Positions 46,410-54,317 of a DNA stretch of 64,000 bases are shown piece by piece; within the stretch, counting starts at the first letter, position 1, and every line of letters begins with the position of its first letter. The notes under the pieces are model-generated. The model was not told the origin of the DNA and made no database searches. It worked only from the letters and a program-made list of their open reading frames with translations. A program made the translations under genes and the position numbers. Origin of the DNA: Roseivirga misakiensis. Its GTDB lineage: Bacteria > Bacteroidota > Bacteroidia > Cytophagales > Cyclobacteriaceae. The stretch is taken from assembly GCF_001747105.1 (NCBI RefSeq), contig NZ_MDGQ01000004.1, positions 1 to 64,000 of the forward strand, read 5' to 3'.

Positions 46410-48095
46410 ATGAAGAAATTATTGATTATAGCACTCATATTTTGTGCTGCTGCACTGCAGGCTCAAGATAGAATTACTGGAAAGAAGTTTGCCACTCGCT
46501 CCGAAGTAATAGCTCAAAACGGGATGGCCGCTACTAGTCAGCCGCTGGCTACTCAAGTAGCCCTAGATATCTTAAAAAAAGGTGGAAACGCAATAGACGC
46601 TGCCATTGCCGCCAATGCTGTACTTGGCTTAGTAGAGCCGACTGGTAATGGTATCGGAGGTGATTTATTTGCCATAGTATGGGATGCTAAAACGCAAAAG
46701 CTTCATGGTCTTAATGCTTCGGGCAGATCGCCTTATGGTTTAACACTAGACTATTTTAAAGATAATGGCTACCAGAAAATCCCTTCCTATGGGCCACTAC
46801 CCGTATCTGTTCCAGGTGCTGTAGACGGATGGTACGAACTGCATGGAAAATTTGGCAATATGGATATGAAAGATATCCTTCAGCCTGCGATTGATTACGC
46901 TAACAATGGTTTTCCTGTAAGTGAACTTATAGCATGGTACATGGAAAGAGGCGCTGCCAACTTAAAGCGCTTTCCTGGCTTTAAAGAAGTTTACATGCCC
47001 AATGGTAAAACTCCAGCAAAAGGAGAAATCTTTAAAAATCCGGCTTTAGCAAATACACTTTCAAAAATTGCAGCTGGTGGCAGAGATGCTTTTTATAAAG
47101 GAGACATCGCAAAAACTATTGCTGGCTACATGGAGCAAATGGGTGGCTTTTTATCTGAAAAGGATTTAGCCGACCATACTTCTGAGTGGGTTGAACCTGT
47201 AAGCGTTAACTATAGAGGATATGATGTTTGGGAATTACCACCAAATGGGCAAGGTATTGCTGCGCTACAGCAATTGAAAATATTGGAAGGCTATGACTTG
47301 AAATCAATGGGATTTGGAAGTGCCGAATACATTCACACTTTCACAGAAGCCAAAAAGTTAGCCTTCGAAGATCGAGCTAAATTCTATGCCGATATGGACT
47401 TCTATAAAACTCCGATAGAATGGTTGATTTCCGATGAATACGCGGCTGAAAGAAGAAAACTTATCAATCCAAATAGAGCAGCACGCTCCGTTCCTGCCGG
47501 ACAGTTAAAAGATGGTGATACAATTTACATGACAGTCGCCGATAAAGACGGGAATATGGTTTCATTAATCCAAAGTAACTTTAGAGGTATGGGTTCTGGA
47601 ATGACACCTCCTGGCCTTGGTTTTATCTTACAAGATCGCGGAGAGTTATTCTCGCTAGAAGAGGGTCATGCCAACGTATATGAACCCCATAAACGTCCGT
47701 TCCATACAATTATACCGGCATTTATTACTAAAGATGGCGAACCTTTTGTCAGTTTTGGACTTATGGGTGGTGCTACACAACCTCAAGGGCATGCTCAAAT
47801 TGTAGTGAATATGGTGGACTTTGGTATGAATTTACAGGAGGCGGGAGATGCCCCAAGAATCCTTCATTCTGGTTCGTCCCAACCTACTGGCGAGGTAATG
47901 ACGGATGGCGGTACTCTTCAACTAGAAAGCGGAATAGACTATGAAGTGATCCGCAAGCTTGTACTCATGGGACACAAAATATCTTGGAATGTGGGTAGCT
48001 ATGGTGGCTATCAGGCCATTTTATGGGACAAATTGAATAAAGTCTATTACGGAGCGTCCGAGTCGAGAAAAGATGGTCAGGCAGCGGGTTATTAA
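46410..48095 (+). CDS. ggt: Gamma-glutamyltransferase
   Basis: 561 residues; signal peptide (to ALQAQ), so periplasmic. Precursor of the N-terminal nucleophile family that self-cleaves before a Thr; by alignment with TTHYSVVDKDGN the nucleophile is Thr371 in GDTIYMTVADKDGN. The large subunit has NGMAATSQPLATQ and GNAIDAAIAANA; PSYGPLPVSVPGAVDG and the small-subunit SFGLMGGATQPQGHA are typical. It cleaves the gamma-glutamyl bond of glutathione and related compounds. The T-I-Y motif in place of T-T-H marks the broader YwrD-type branch, so substrate preference may differ. Confidence 0.93.
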   Translation: MKKLLIIALIFCAAALQAQDRITGKKFATRSEVIAQNGMAATSQPLATQVALDILKKGGNAIDAAIAANAVLGLVEPTGNGIGGDLFAIVWDAKTQKLHGLNASGRSPYGLTLDYFKDNGYQKIPSYGPLPVSVPGAVDGWYELHGKFGNMDMKDILQPAIDYANNGFPVSELIAWYMERGAANLKRFPGFKEVYMPNGKTPAKGEIFKNPALANTLSKIAAGGRDAFYKGDIAKTIAGYMEQMGGFLSEKDLADHTSEWVEPVSVNYRGYDVWELPPNGQGIAALQQLKILEGYDLKSMGFGSAEYIHTFTEAKKLAFEDRAKFYADMDFYKTPIEWLISDEYAAERRKLINPNRAARSVPAGQLKDGDTIYMTVADKDGNMVSLIQSNFRGMGSGMTPPGLGFILQDRGELFSLEEGHANVYEPHKRPFHTIIPAFITKDGEPFVSFGLMGGATQPQGHAQIVVNMVDFGMNLQEAGDAPRILHSGSSQPTGEVMTDGGTLQLESGIDYEVIRKLVLMGHKISWNVGSYGGYQAILWDKLNKVYYGASESRKDGQAAGY

Positions 48096-48132
48096 CCTGG
48101 CTTAAAGGTTTAGGATTCAGTTATGAATCAAA

Positions 48133-48164
48133 AAGGGCTTTATGATTGAATTCATAAAGCCCTT
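48133..48164. terminator. Bidirectional terminator between ggt and the permease operon
   Basis: 13-bp perfect stem (AAGGGCTTTATGA at 48133-48145 with TCATAAAGCCCTT at 48152-48164) and a six-base loop. T-rich DNA on the plus side and AAAA (T on the minus strand) on the other side let it serve both convergent transcripts. Confidence 0.88.
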
Positions 48165-48191
48165 CTTATTTGCTGGAAGCCCTAAAACTGA

Positions 48192-50840
48192 TTACTCATC
48201 TCTTAATGCGTTTACTGGATTACCCTTGGCTGCTTTGAATGAATTATAGCTGACGGTAGTAAAAGCAATCATTGAAATTAAGAATCCACCCAGAATGAAT
48301 AAGCCTAAACCAATTTCGGTTTGATAAGCAAAGCCATTTAGCCATTCTCGCATGAGATAAAAAGACAATGGGAAGGCTAAAACTATGGCTACTGAAATAA
48401 GTTTAGCATAATCTTTTGCTAATAAGAAAACGAGCTTCACAACCGAAGCACCGAGCACTTTTCTGATGCCGATTTCCTTTTTGGCCTGTTCAGTCGTAAA
48501 CGAAACGAGACCAAATAGTCCTAAACATGCCACAAAGATGGCCAGTACGGCGAATCCAACAAACACCGTATTAAACTGACGATCGGCCTTATACTGCCTG
48601 TCAAATAGTTCGTCTAGAAAGAAGAAATCGAAAGGGTTATCAGGATAAATTTGATCCCAAGCTGTTTCAACTTTTGATATGACCGCAGGGTAATCATCCG
48701 TACTCAACTTGACAGAATAGTAAGACGCGGCCCTTCGCTCATTATAGACAAATAATACAGGATTCAAATCGTCTTTGATGGTGGCTTGATGATAGTTTTC
48801 GATGACACCAATAATTGTCATTGGTCTATCACTATTTGGATCGATTTTCTCTCCAATGGCTGATTCTGGATCACTAAATCCCAAATGTTTTACGGCCATT
48901 CTATTTAATAAAACAGCAGCTGTATCCGTTTTCATCTCTTTCGAAAAAGTTCTTCCAGCCAGCACTTTAATATCAAAAAAGTCGGTAAAATCTTCATCAG
49001 CCCCAACTCTGTAGCAATCTCTCAGTTCGGTTGGGTAGAATTTACTATGGAAACCACTAATACTGAAGTTTTCTACGCCGGGCACATTGCTCGAAATTGT
49101 AAAACCTTCTACCTCAGGAAACTCTTCCAGTTTATTAGCAAAAACTTGCAAACGATCCTCGAGGTCGGTGTCAGAGGTTCCAGATGATGGTGCTTGTAAA
49201 ACAAGTGTTTGATTTAAATCAATACCCAAGTCGTAATTGCGCATATAATTCAACTGCTTAAAGACTAAAAACGTCCCTAGAATCAATGTGATAGATGCTG
49301 TAAACTGAAATACAACAAGTATTTGTCTAAATCCGAATTTTCGTCTACCAGATTCAAACCCACCTTTCAGCACTGTGAGTGGCTTGAAAGAAGTGAGGAC
49401 TAATGCTGGGTAAAAACCAGAGCAAATCGTCCCCATAAGCACCAAAACAAATAGTCCGCCGAGTACGGTTGGCCCTATCAGCAAAGACTGCTCTAGACTT
49501 AAATCCATCACGCGGTTAATTACAGGTGTAAGGAACCAAACGATAATGAATGAAGTGAGTATGGCCAAAAAGTTATACAAAAAAGACTCTACTAAGAATT
49601 GTATCAACAGGTTTGCTTTGCCCGCTCCTACTACTTTTCGAACCCCAACTTCTTTAGCCCTTTTGACTGCTCTAGCCGTGGCTAGGTTTATATAATTAAC
49701 CCAAGCTATGAGCAGAATTAAGGCAGCAATAATTAATAAGAAATAGATCTGTTGACCGCCGCCATTTTCGCCCATATCCCAACTAATACCTACTGATTTA
49801 AGATGTATGTCGCCAACCTGTTGTGTCCAAAGCACTTCTCTGATCGCGTTTCTTTCGTAAGACTCAGCTTTTTTATCGTCTAAGTAAATACCAAGTTTTG
49901 CATCTAGGGCAGCTTGACTCACCCCATCTGCCACTTTTACGAAGGTGTAGAAGTCGTACCATCCCCAATTCGAGACAAAGTCTTCAAAGCCATTCCAAGT
50001 TGATAGTGAAGTAATCAATTCGAACTGCATGTGCGAATTCTTAGGGAAGTCTTTGAATACGCCACTGACCTTCAGTTCGGTGGATCCTCTCCAAAATATA
50101 GATTGACCAATAGGGTTATCGGTTCCAAAATATCGCTTGGCAGTAGATTCAGAAATTACGATTTGGCTTGGCTGAGAAAGCACATTCTTTCTATCACCAT
50201 TGATGAGTTCAAAGCCAAACATATCGAAAAAGTTATGGTCAGCTAAAACCGCTTTGTCTTCATTGTAGCGAATTAGTGTACCATCCTTATCCCTGACACT
50301 ATAGACCCCTCCGCCAAATGGTAGAATTCGAGTTGACATTTCAATTTCTGGGAAATCAGTTAACAGATTCGGGGCAACCGCTGGATAGACTGGGGCACTT
50401 TTTGTCTTCAACTCCCCTTGACCATACATATCCATTACCACACGATAGGTCTGTTCGGCCTTCGGGTGGAAGTTATCAAAAGTGACCTCTTTCAATACGT
50501 ATATACTGATTAGTAGACAGGCTGTAATCCCGACAATAAGTCCCGACAGGTTGATAAAACTATAGCCCCTATGTCTTTTAAAGTTCCGTAAACTGACAAT
50601 TAAATAATTCTTTAACATCGCAATTTGATTTGAGTTATATGACCGTTTTTCGAAAGATGAAGGCCTAAAAAACCTTAAAACATCCCAAACAAACCACCAA
50701 TAAGCTCTTTTGACACCCACTTCATCTTGTCGATAATAATAGGCCTCAATCAAGTCACCTTGTATTTCATCGACTAAGTCGGCAGCACAATACCACTCTA
50801 AAAAGCGGTTGGCCCAATGTGGTGGATTTAACTTTTTCAT
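48192..50840 (-). CDS. FtsX/MacB-type ABC permease with N-terminal prefix domain (second copy)
   Basis: 882 residues. N-terminal prefix (about 1-80) with HWANRFLEWYC and EIQGDLIEAYYYR, then an FtsX-like layout: first transmembrane helix (about 97-117), a large periplasmic MacB_PCD domain, three central helices, a second periplasmic domain and three C-terminal helices, ending in KEIGIRKVLGAS and GNPVNALRDE. It is paralogous to the preceding gene and starts four bases inside it (ATGA). No ATPase is present. The pair probably forms a heterodimer that needs a partner ATPase from elsewhere, or acts in a different way; inference. Confidence 0.9.
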   Translation of the reverse strand: MKKLNPPHWANRFLEWYCAADLVDEIQGDLIEAYYYRQDEVGVKRAYWWFVWDVLRFFRPSSFEKRSYNSNQIAMLKNYLIVSLRNFKRHRGYSFINLSGLIVGITACLLISIYVLKEVTFDNFHPKAEQTYRVVMDMYGQGELKTKSAPVYPAVAPNLLTDFPEIEMSTRILPFGGGVYSVRDKDGTLIRYNEDKAVLADHNFFDMFGFELINGDRKNVLSQPSQIVISESTAKRYFGTDNPIGQSIFWRGSTELKVSGVFKDFPKNSHMQFELITSLSTWNGFEDFVSNWGWYDFYTFVKVADGVSQAALDAKLGIYLDDKKAESYERNAIREVLWTQQVGDIHLKSVGISWDMGENGGGQQIYFLLIIAALILLIAWVNYINLATARAVKRAKEVGVRKVVGAGKANLLIQFLVESFLYNFLAILTSFIIVWFLTPVINRVMDLSLEQSLLIGPTVLGGLFVLVLMGTICSGFYPALVLTSFKPLTVLKGGFESGRRKFGFRQILVVFQFTASITLILGTFLVFKQLNYMRNYDLGIDLNQTLVLQAPSSGTSDTDLEDRLQVFANKLEEFPEVEGFTISSNVPGVENFSISGFHSKFYPTELRDCYRVGADEDFTDFFDIKVLAGRTFSKEMKTDTAAVLLNRMAVKHLGFSDPESAIGEKIDPNSDRPMTIIGVIENYHQATIKDDLNPVLFVYNERRAASYYSVKLSTDDYPAVISKVETAWDQIYPDNPFDFFFLDELFDRQYKADRQFNTVFVGFAVLAIFVACLGLFGLVSFTTEQAKKEIGIRKVLGASVVKLVFLLAKDYAKLISVAIVLAFPLSFYLMREWLNGFAYQTEIGLGLFILGGFLISMIAFTTVSYNSFKAAKGNPVNALRDE

Positions 50841-53464
50841 TCCATTCTTAGGGCTTTCACAGGATTACTCCTCAATGTTTTAGATGTACCAAAGAAAACA
50901 ATTCCAATAATGAGGCAGAATACAAAGACAATTACCCCTGCAAAAACTAACGGGTTCAACTCGATATGGTAAGCAAAATTATCGAGCCAATCGGATGCAA
51001 AATAGATCGTAAGTGGCACAGCAATCACAGAAGCCAAAGTCAACAAGAGTAAAAATTGTTTTGATAGAATGAAATACAAATGGTACGCATTTGCGCCTAG
51101 CACTTTCCTGATACTCACCTCCTTTAATCGACCAGTGATTGAAATACTTACGATACCGATCAAGCCTAAAGTAGCTAAGCCTAATGCCCAAATTGTAGCG
51201 TATTTCACAATCTCAAACCAACGTTCCTGTGCTGCGTATTGAGCCTCAAGATCGTCTGACATCAAATTGAATTCAAAAGGGGCGTTAGGAGCAATCTCAT
51301 ACCAACTCTCTTGGAGAAATTGGACCATCTCAGCATTCAACGGTTGGTTCATTTTAACCAATATGTTCTCATATGTGCCCTCAGATCGACCCATAACCAT
51401 CAATACTGGTCTTAATTCACGAGCCAATGATTGAAAATGAAAATCCTTTGTTACACCGATCAATTGGGGGTCTTTCAAACCTGCATTTCTAAACTTTTTT
51501 ATGTTTCCATCTAAAACGAAATCTTCACCCATAGCGCGCTTGAATTGATCATTCATAATCACACTATTGCTATCAAGCGATGAACCTACATTGAAGTTTC
51601 TTCCCATAGTGATAGGAATGTCCATAATTTCAAAGAAAGATGGCTCAACAAAATACATGGAGTATGTGACTTTTGAACCGTCGGATTTTTCAAGCTCAGA
51701 TGAAAACCCTCCTCTGGAGAAGGAACTGTTAATAGAGGTTACACCAGCAATATTGGGGTTAGATTCGAGCAGATTTTTGTACACTTTGACCTTCTCAGGA
51801 TCATTATTCATATTATTGTCCAACACTACAACGTTCGTTGCATCATAACCCAGGTCTTTCACGTTGAAGAACTTAATCTGCTGAAATACTACAAAAGAAC
51901 CCAACAGCAGCATAATAGAGAGACTGAACTGTACGGTTATTAATGATTTTGTAAAGAAATTTGAACCACCAAGCTTTAGCTTTTTTCTGAAAAAATCGAG
52001 GATACTAATTCCTGATAATACGAGTGAAGGATAAGCACCCGCAATAAGGCCTGTCAAAAGGGCAATAGAAGGTAAAAGAATGAGTAGTCGTAAGTTGATA
52101 ATATCTTCTAACCGGTAATTTTTATCGGCAAGTGAATTAAAAGAAGGTAAAAGCAAGCTCATTAATAAAATACTGAGCAGCATAGCCAATATGCTCAAAG
52201 TGAAGGCTTCCGTCCAAAACTGGATGACCAACTGGCGACGCTTCGCCCCAATTACTTTTTTAATCGCTATTTCTTTACCTCTGAGCGTAGACCTACCCAT
52301 TGATAATATGGTAAAGTTTGCACTACCAATGAGCAAAATTATCACGGCTATAATGGACAGCGTGTAAGATTCCGATGGGTCACCGGTAGACCATAAGCTT
52401 CCAATATCGGAAGCTAAATGTACGTCTGTAAGTGCTTGTAACCTGTAATTCTGATAATCCCCTTTGTAAGATTTACTCTCCTTGACAGCGTCAGTTAAAT
52501 AGTTCTTCCAATGGTCTTTCAGCTTTGCCTCAAACTCATTCAAGTTAATATTTTCATTGAGTTGCATAAAAATCTCATCGATTCTAACTCCCCAGCTATT
52601 AGAAGCCCAGCTATAATAGTCTACCTGGTCGTAGCTCATAGCCATATCAAACTGGATGGAAGAATTCGTAGGAATTCGCTCCACAACGCCTGTGATTAAA
52701 TAGGCTGTGAATTTATCATCCTGTCTTATCTCGATTGTTTCGCCTAGAACATCAATGCTTTGAAAATACTTCTCGGCCATTTCACGCGTAATGACAACAT
52801 TTTTTGAGAACTGTAGGGCCGAATTTTTATCTCCAACCACAAACGGAAAACTGAAAATCTCAAAAAATGAATTATCAACGAAAATAGCGTTTTCCTGTTG
52901 AGCTGCACCATCAGTCCTTACATAGCGACTATCATCTCCAATACGTGTGATGGCAGCAATTTCAGAAAAATCATTCACTAATTCCTTTGCCATGGGAAGT
53001 GGGTGACTAGCACCAGTGTAGTCAAATTCTCCTTCTGGCGAATAGTAATCAGTGATCATACGATAAATGGCATCTTTATTTTCATGATGCTGATCATATG
53101 AAAGCTCGTCCACCACGAAAATGGAGATAAGGGCTACAGCTGTAATCCCGAGTGTAAGGCTAAAAATATTTATAAAAGAGGCCCACTTTCTTCTGTTGAT
53201 AATTCTAAGCGAGATTTTGATGTTGTTTTTTAGCATAATTAAAGCGTTTGAGTTAATTGACTTTTTTTGAAATGAAGAGGGTCTAAAAAATCTTAGGACA
53301 TCCCAAATGAACCACCATCTGGCCTTTCCGTGTCCTAATTCCTCTTTCCGGTAATAGTAAGCTTCTAGAAGGTCACCTTGAATCTCATCAAGGAGGTTTT
53401 TGGCACAATACCACTCTAGAAAGCGATTTGCCCACTTTGGAGGCATGTTATCTTTTTCAATCAC
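50837..53464 (-). CDS. FtsX/MacB-type ABC permease with N-terminal prefix domain (first copy)
   Basis: 875 residues from GTG 53462-53464 (coupled to the padR stop as TAGTG) or about 869 from the ATG that gives MPPKWANRFLEWYC. Prefix domain EIQGDLLEAYYYR, then the same FtsX-like order as its paralogue, ending SNPVKALRME. In Bacteroidota these permeases often sit beside PadR regulators, as here. Substrate unknown: MacB relatives export peptides and antibiotics, LolCE-type relatives move lipoproteins. Confidence 0.9.
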   Translation of the reverse strand: MIEKDNMPPKWANRFLEWYCAKNLLDEIQGDLLEAYYYRKEELGHGKARWWFIWDVLRFFRPSSFQKKSINSNALIMLKNNIKISLRIINRRKWASFINIFSLTLGITAVALISIFVVDELSYDQHHENKDAIYRMITDYYSPEGEFDYTGASHPLPMAKELVNDFSEIAAITRIGDDSRYVRTDGAAQQENAIFVDNSFFEIFSFPFVVGDKNSALQFSKNVVITREMAEKYFQSIDVLGETIEIRQDDKFTAYLITGVVERIPTNSSIQFDMAMSYDQVDYYSWASNSWGVRIDEIFMQLNENINLNEFEAKLKDHWKNYLTDAVKESKSYKGDYQNYRLQALTDVHLASDIGSLWSTGDPSESYTLSIIAVIILLIGSANFTILSMGRSTLRGKEIAIKKVIGAKRRQLVIQFWTEAFTLSILAMLLSILLMSLLLPSFNSLADKNYRLEDIINLRLLILLPSIALLTGLIAGAYPSLVLSGISILDFFRKKLKLGGSNFFTKSLITVQFSLSIMLLLGSFVVFQQIKFFNVKDLGYDATNVVVLDNNMNNDPEKVKVYKNLLESNPNIAGVTSINSSFSRGGFSSELEKSDGSKVTYSMYFVEPSFFEIMDIPITMGRNFNVGSSLDSNSVIMNDQFKRAMGEDFVLDGNIKKFRNAGLKDPQLIGVTKDFHFQSLARELRPVLMVMGRSEGTYENILVKMNQPLNAEMVQFLQESWYEIAPNAPFEFNLMSDDLEAQYAAQERWFEIVKYATIWALGLATLGLIGIVSISITGRLKEVSIRKVLGANAYHLYFILSKQFLLLLTLASVIAVPLTIYFASDWLDNFAYHIELNPLVFAGVIVFVFCLIIGIVFFGTSKTLRSNPVKALRME

Positions 53465-53790
53465 TAAACAGAAAAATTAAGTCTGGGCATCAGATCCCAA
53501 AGTTTCATTCTGTTGGACTGGATTTGTTCTAAGGTCGACAGGCCAATTTTGGTGACTTCAAAAATTCGCTTGCGCCTTCCTCCTCTTTCCGCTGTGGCAC
53601 CGCCCATCTTAGACATGATTAACCCTTTCTTCTCCAGGCGTTTTAAAACGGTATGTACAGCCGATATCGAGATTCTGCTTCCCATGTGCTCGTGATAGGC
53701 TTCTGAAACCGTATATCCATAGGCTTCCTCCTGTTTTACAGCAACAATTAGCAGCACTGTCTCTTCTAGATTTCCTAAACTTTGACTCAT
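53464..53790 (-). CDS. PadR-family transcriptional repressor
   Basis: 108 residues from ATG 53788-53790; a longer frame to 53883 would swallow the operators and its own promoter. N-terminal winged helix with LEETVLLIVAVKQEEAYGY, SISAVHTVLKRLEKKGLI and GRRKRIFEVTKIG. It is the first gene of the permease operon. Two TACAA-N3-TTGTA dyads lie on its promoter, so autorepression is likely. The inducer is unknown. Confidence 0.9.
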   Translation of the reverse strand: MSQSLGNLEETVLLIVAVKQEEAYGYTVSEAYHEHMGSRISISAVHTVLKRLEKKGLIMSKMGGATAERGGRRKRIFEVTKIGLSTLEQIQSNRMKLWDLMPRLNFSV

Positions 53791-53793
53791 ATA

Positions 53794-53810
53794 TCTACAA
53801 CTATTGTAGA
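53794..53810. promoter_or_regulatory. Dyad O1 (probable PadR operator) on the padR start site
   Basis: TCTACAA-CTA-TTGTAGA: perfect seven-bp arms around a three-base centre. It lies just after the padR -7 element, over the expected start site, so a bound repressor would block initiation. Confidence 0.6.
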
Positions 53811-53811
53811 A

Positions 53812-53842
53812 CAAATAAAGAGAATGATTTCTATTATTACAA
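53812..53842 (-). promoter_or_regulatory. Promoter of padR and the permeases
   Basis: Minus strand: TTG at 53840-53842, 20-base spacer, TTTATTTG at 53812-53819 (one mismatch in the -7). Both flanking dyads overlap or touch it. Confidence 0.5.
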
Positions 53843-53850
53843 CATTTGTA
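53838..53850. promoter_or_regulatory. Dyad O2 (probable PadR operator) on the -33 region
   Basis: TACAA-CAT-TTGTA, centred 42 bases (four helical turns) from O1. It covers the -33 TTG of padR, so both dyads lie on the same DNA face. Confidence 0.6.
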
Positions 53851-53927
53851 GAACTTATTGCGAATTCGATTCTCGATAAGCACACGAAATTAAGTCCCTT
53901 GAAAGCCTGTTAAAAGCCAATATTACC

Positions 53928-53937
53928 TACATTTGTA
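53928..53937 (+). promoter_or_regulatory. -7 element of the DUF6660 gene inside a third TACA/TGTA dyad
   Basis: TACATTTG (53928-53935) matches TAnnTTTG and forms TACA-TT-TGTA. It ends four bases before the GTG start, so the transcript would be leaderless. The same half-site as O1 and O2 hints at shared control by PadR; weak evidence. Confidence 0.5.
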
Positions 53938-53939
53938 AT

Positions 53940-54257
53940 GTGAAAATCACTGCTATAATTCTTTCTTTATTGATCATAAGCCTGTACAATCAGCCTTGCG
54001 TAGATGATTTAGGAGAAATCAATACAGATGAAATTTCACAGGAAATAGGAAGCGATCAGCATGACGAATCGACCGAACACAACGATGATGACTGCTCTTC
54101 TTTTTGCGCTTGCAACTGTTGCCAGAGTCAAGTTTTTAGTACCAACGTATCGATACCAGCACTGACTTCTTTCACTATTTTAAGCGCTTTAGAGGCAAGT
54201 CCGAATTGGATTTCGGCTTTTTCTACCTCCATTTGGGAGCCCCCTCAAGTTGGTTAA
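53940..54257 (+). CDS. DUF6660-like small secreted metal-linked protein
   Basis: 105 residues from GTG; an N-terminal signal segment (MKITAIILSLLIISLYNQPC) followed by an Asp/Glu/His-rich stretch (SDQHDESTEHNDDDC) and a cysteine cluster (CSSFCACNCC). It ends in WEPPQVG. I recall DUF6660 as a Bacteroidota family of this shape found with metal-efflux genes. It could bind copper or zinc in the periplasm. It is followed 60 bases later by the TonB receptor. The in-frame GTG is the only start near the promoter. Confidence 0.75.
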   Translation: MKITAIILSLLIISLYNQPCVDDLGEINTDEISQEIGSDQHDESTEHNDDDCSSFCACNCCQSQVFSTNVSIPALTSFTILSALEASPNWISAFSTSIWEPPQVG

Positions 54258-54317
54258 TGTATCTACCACCCGCCATTTAGTTGGCAAAGTCCATTACATT
54301 AACACATTACAACACTC

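Noticed and set aside
53791-53883. Extended PadR start
   Set aside because: It would include both operators and the promoter in coding DNA; the ATG at 53788-53790 begins the conserved winged helix.
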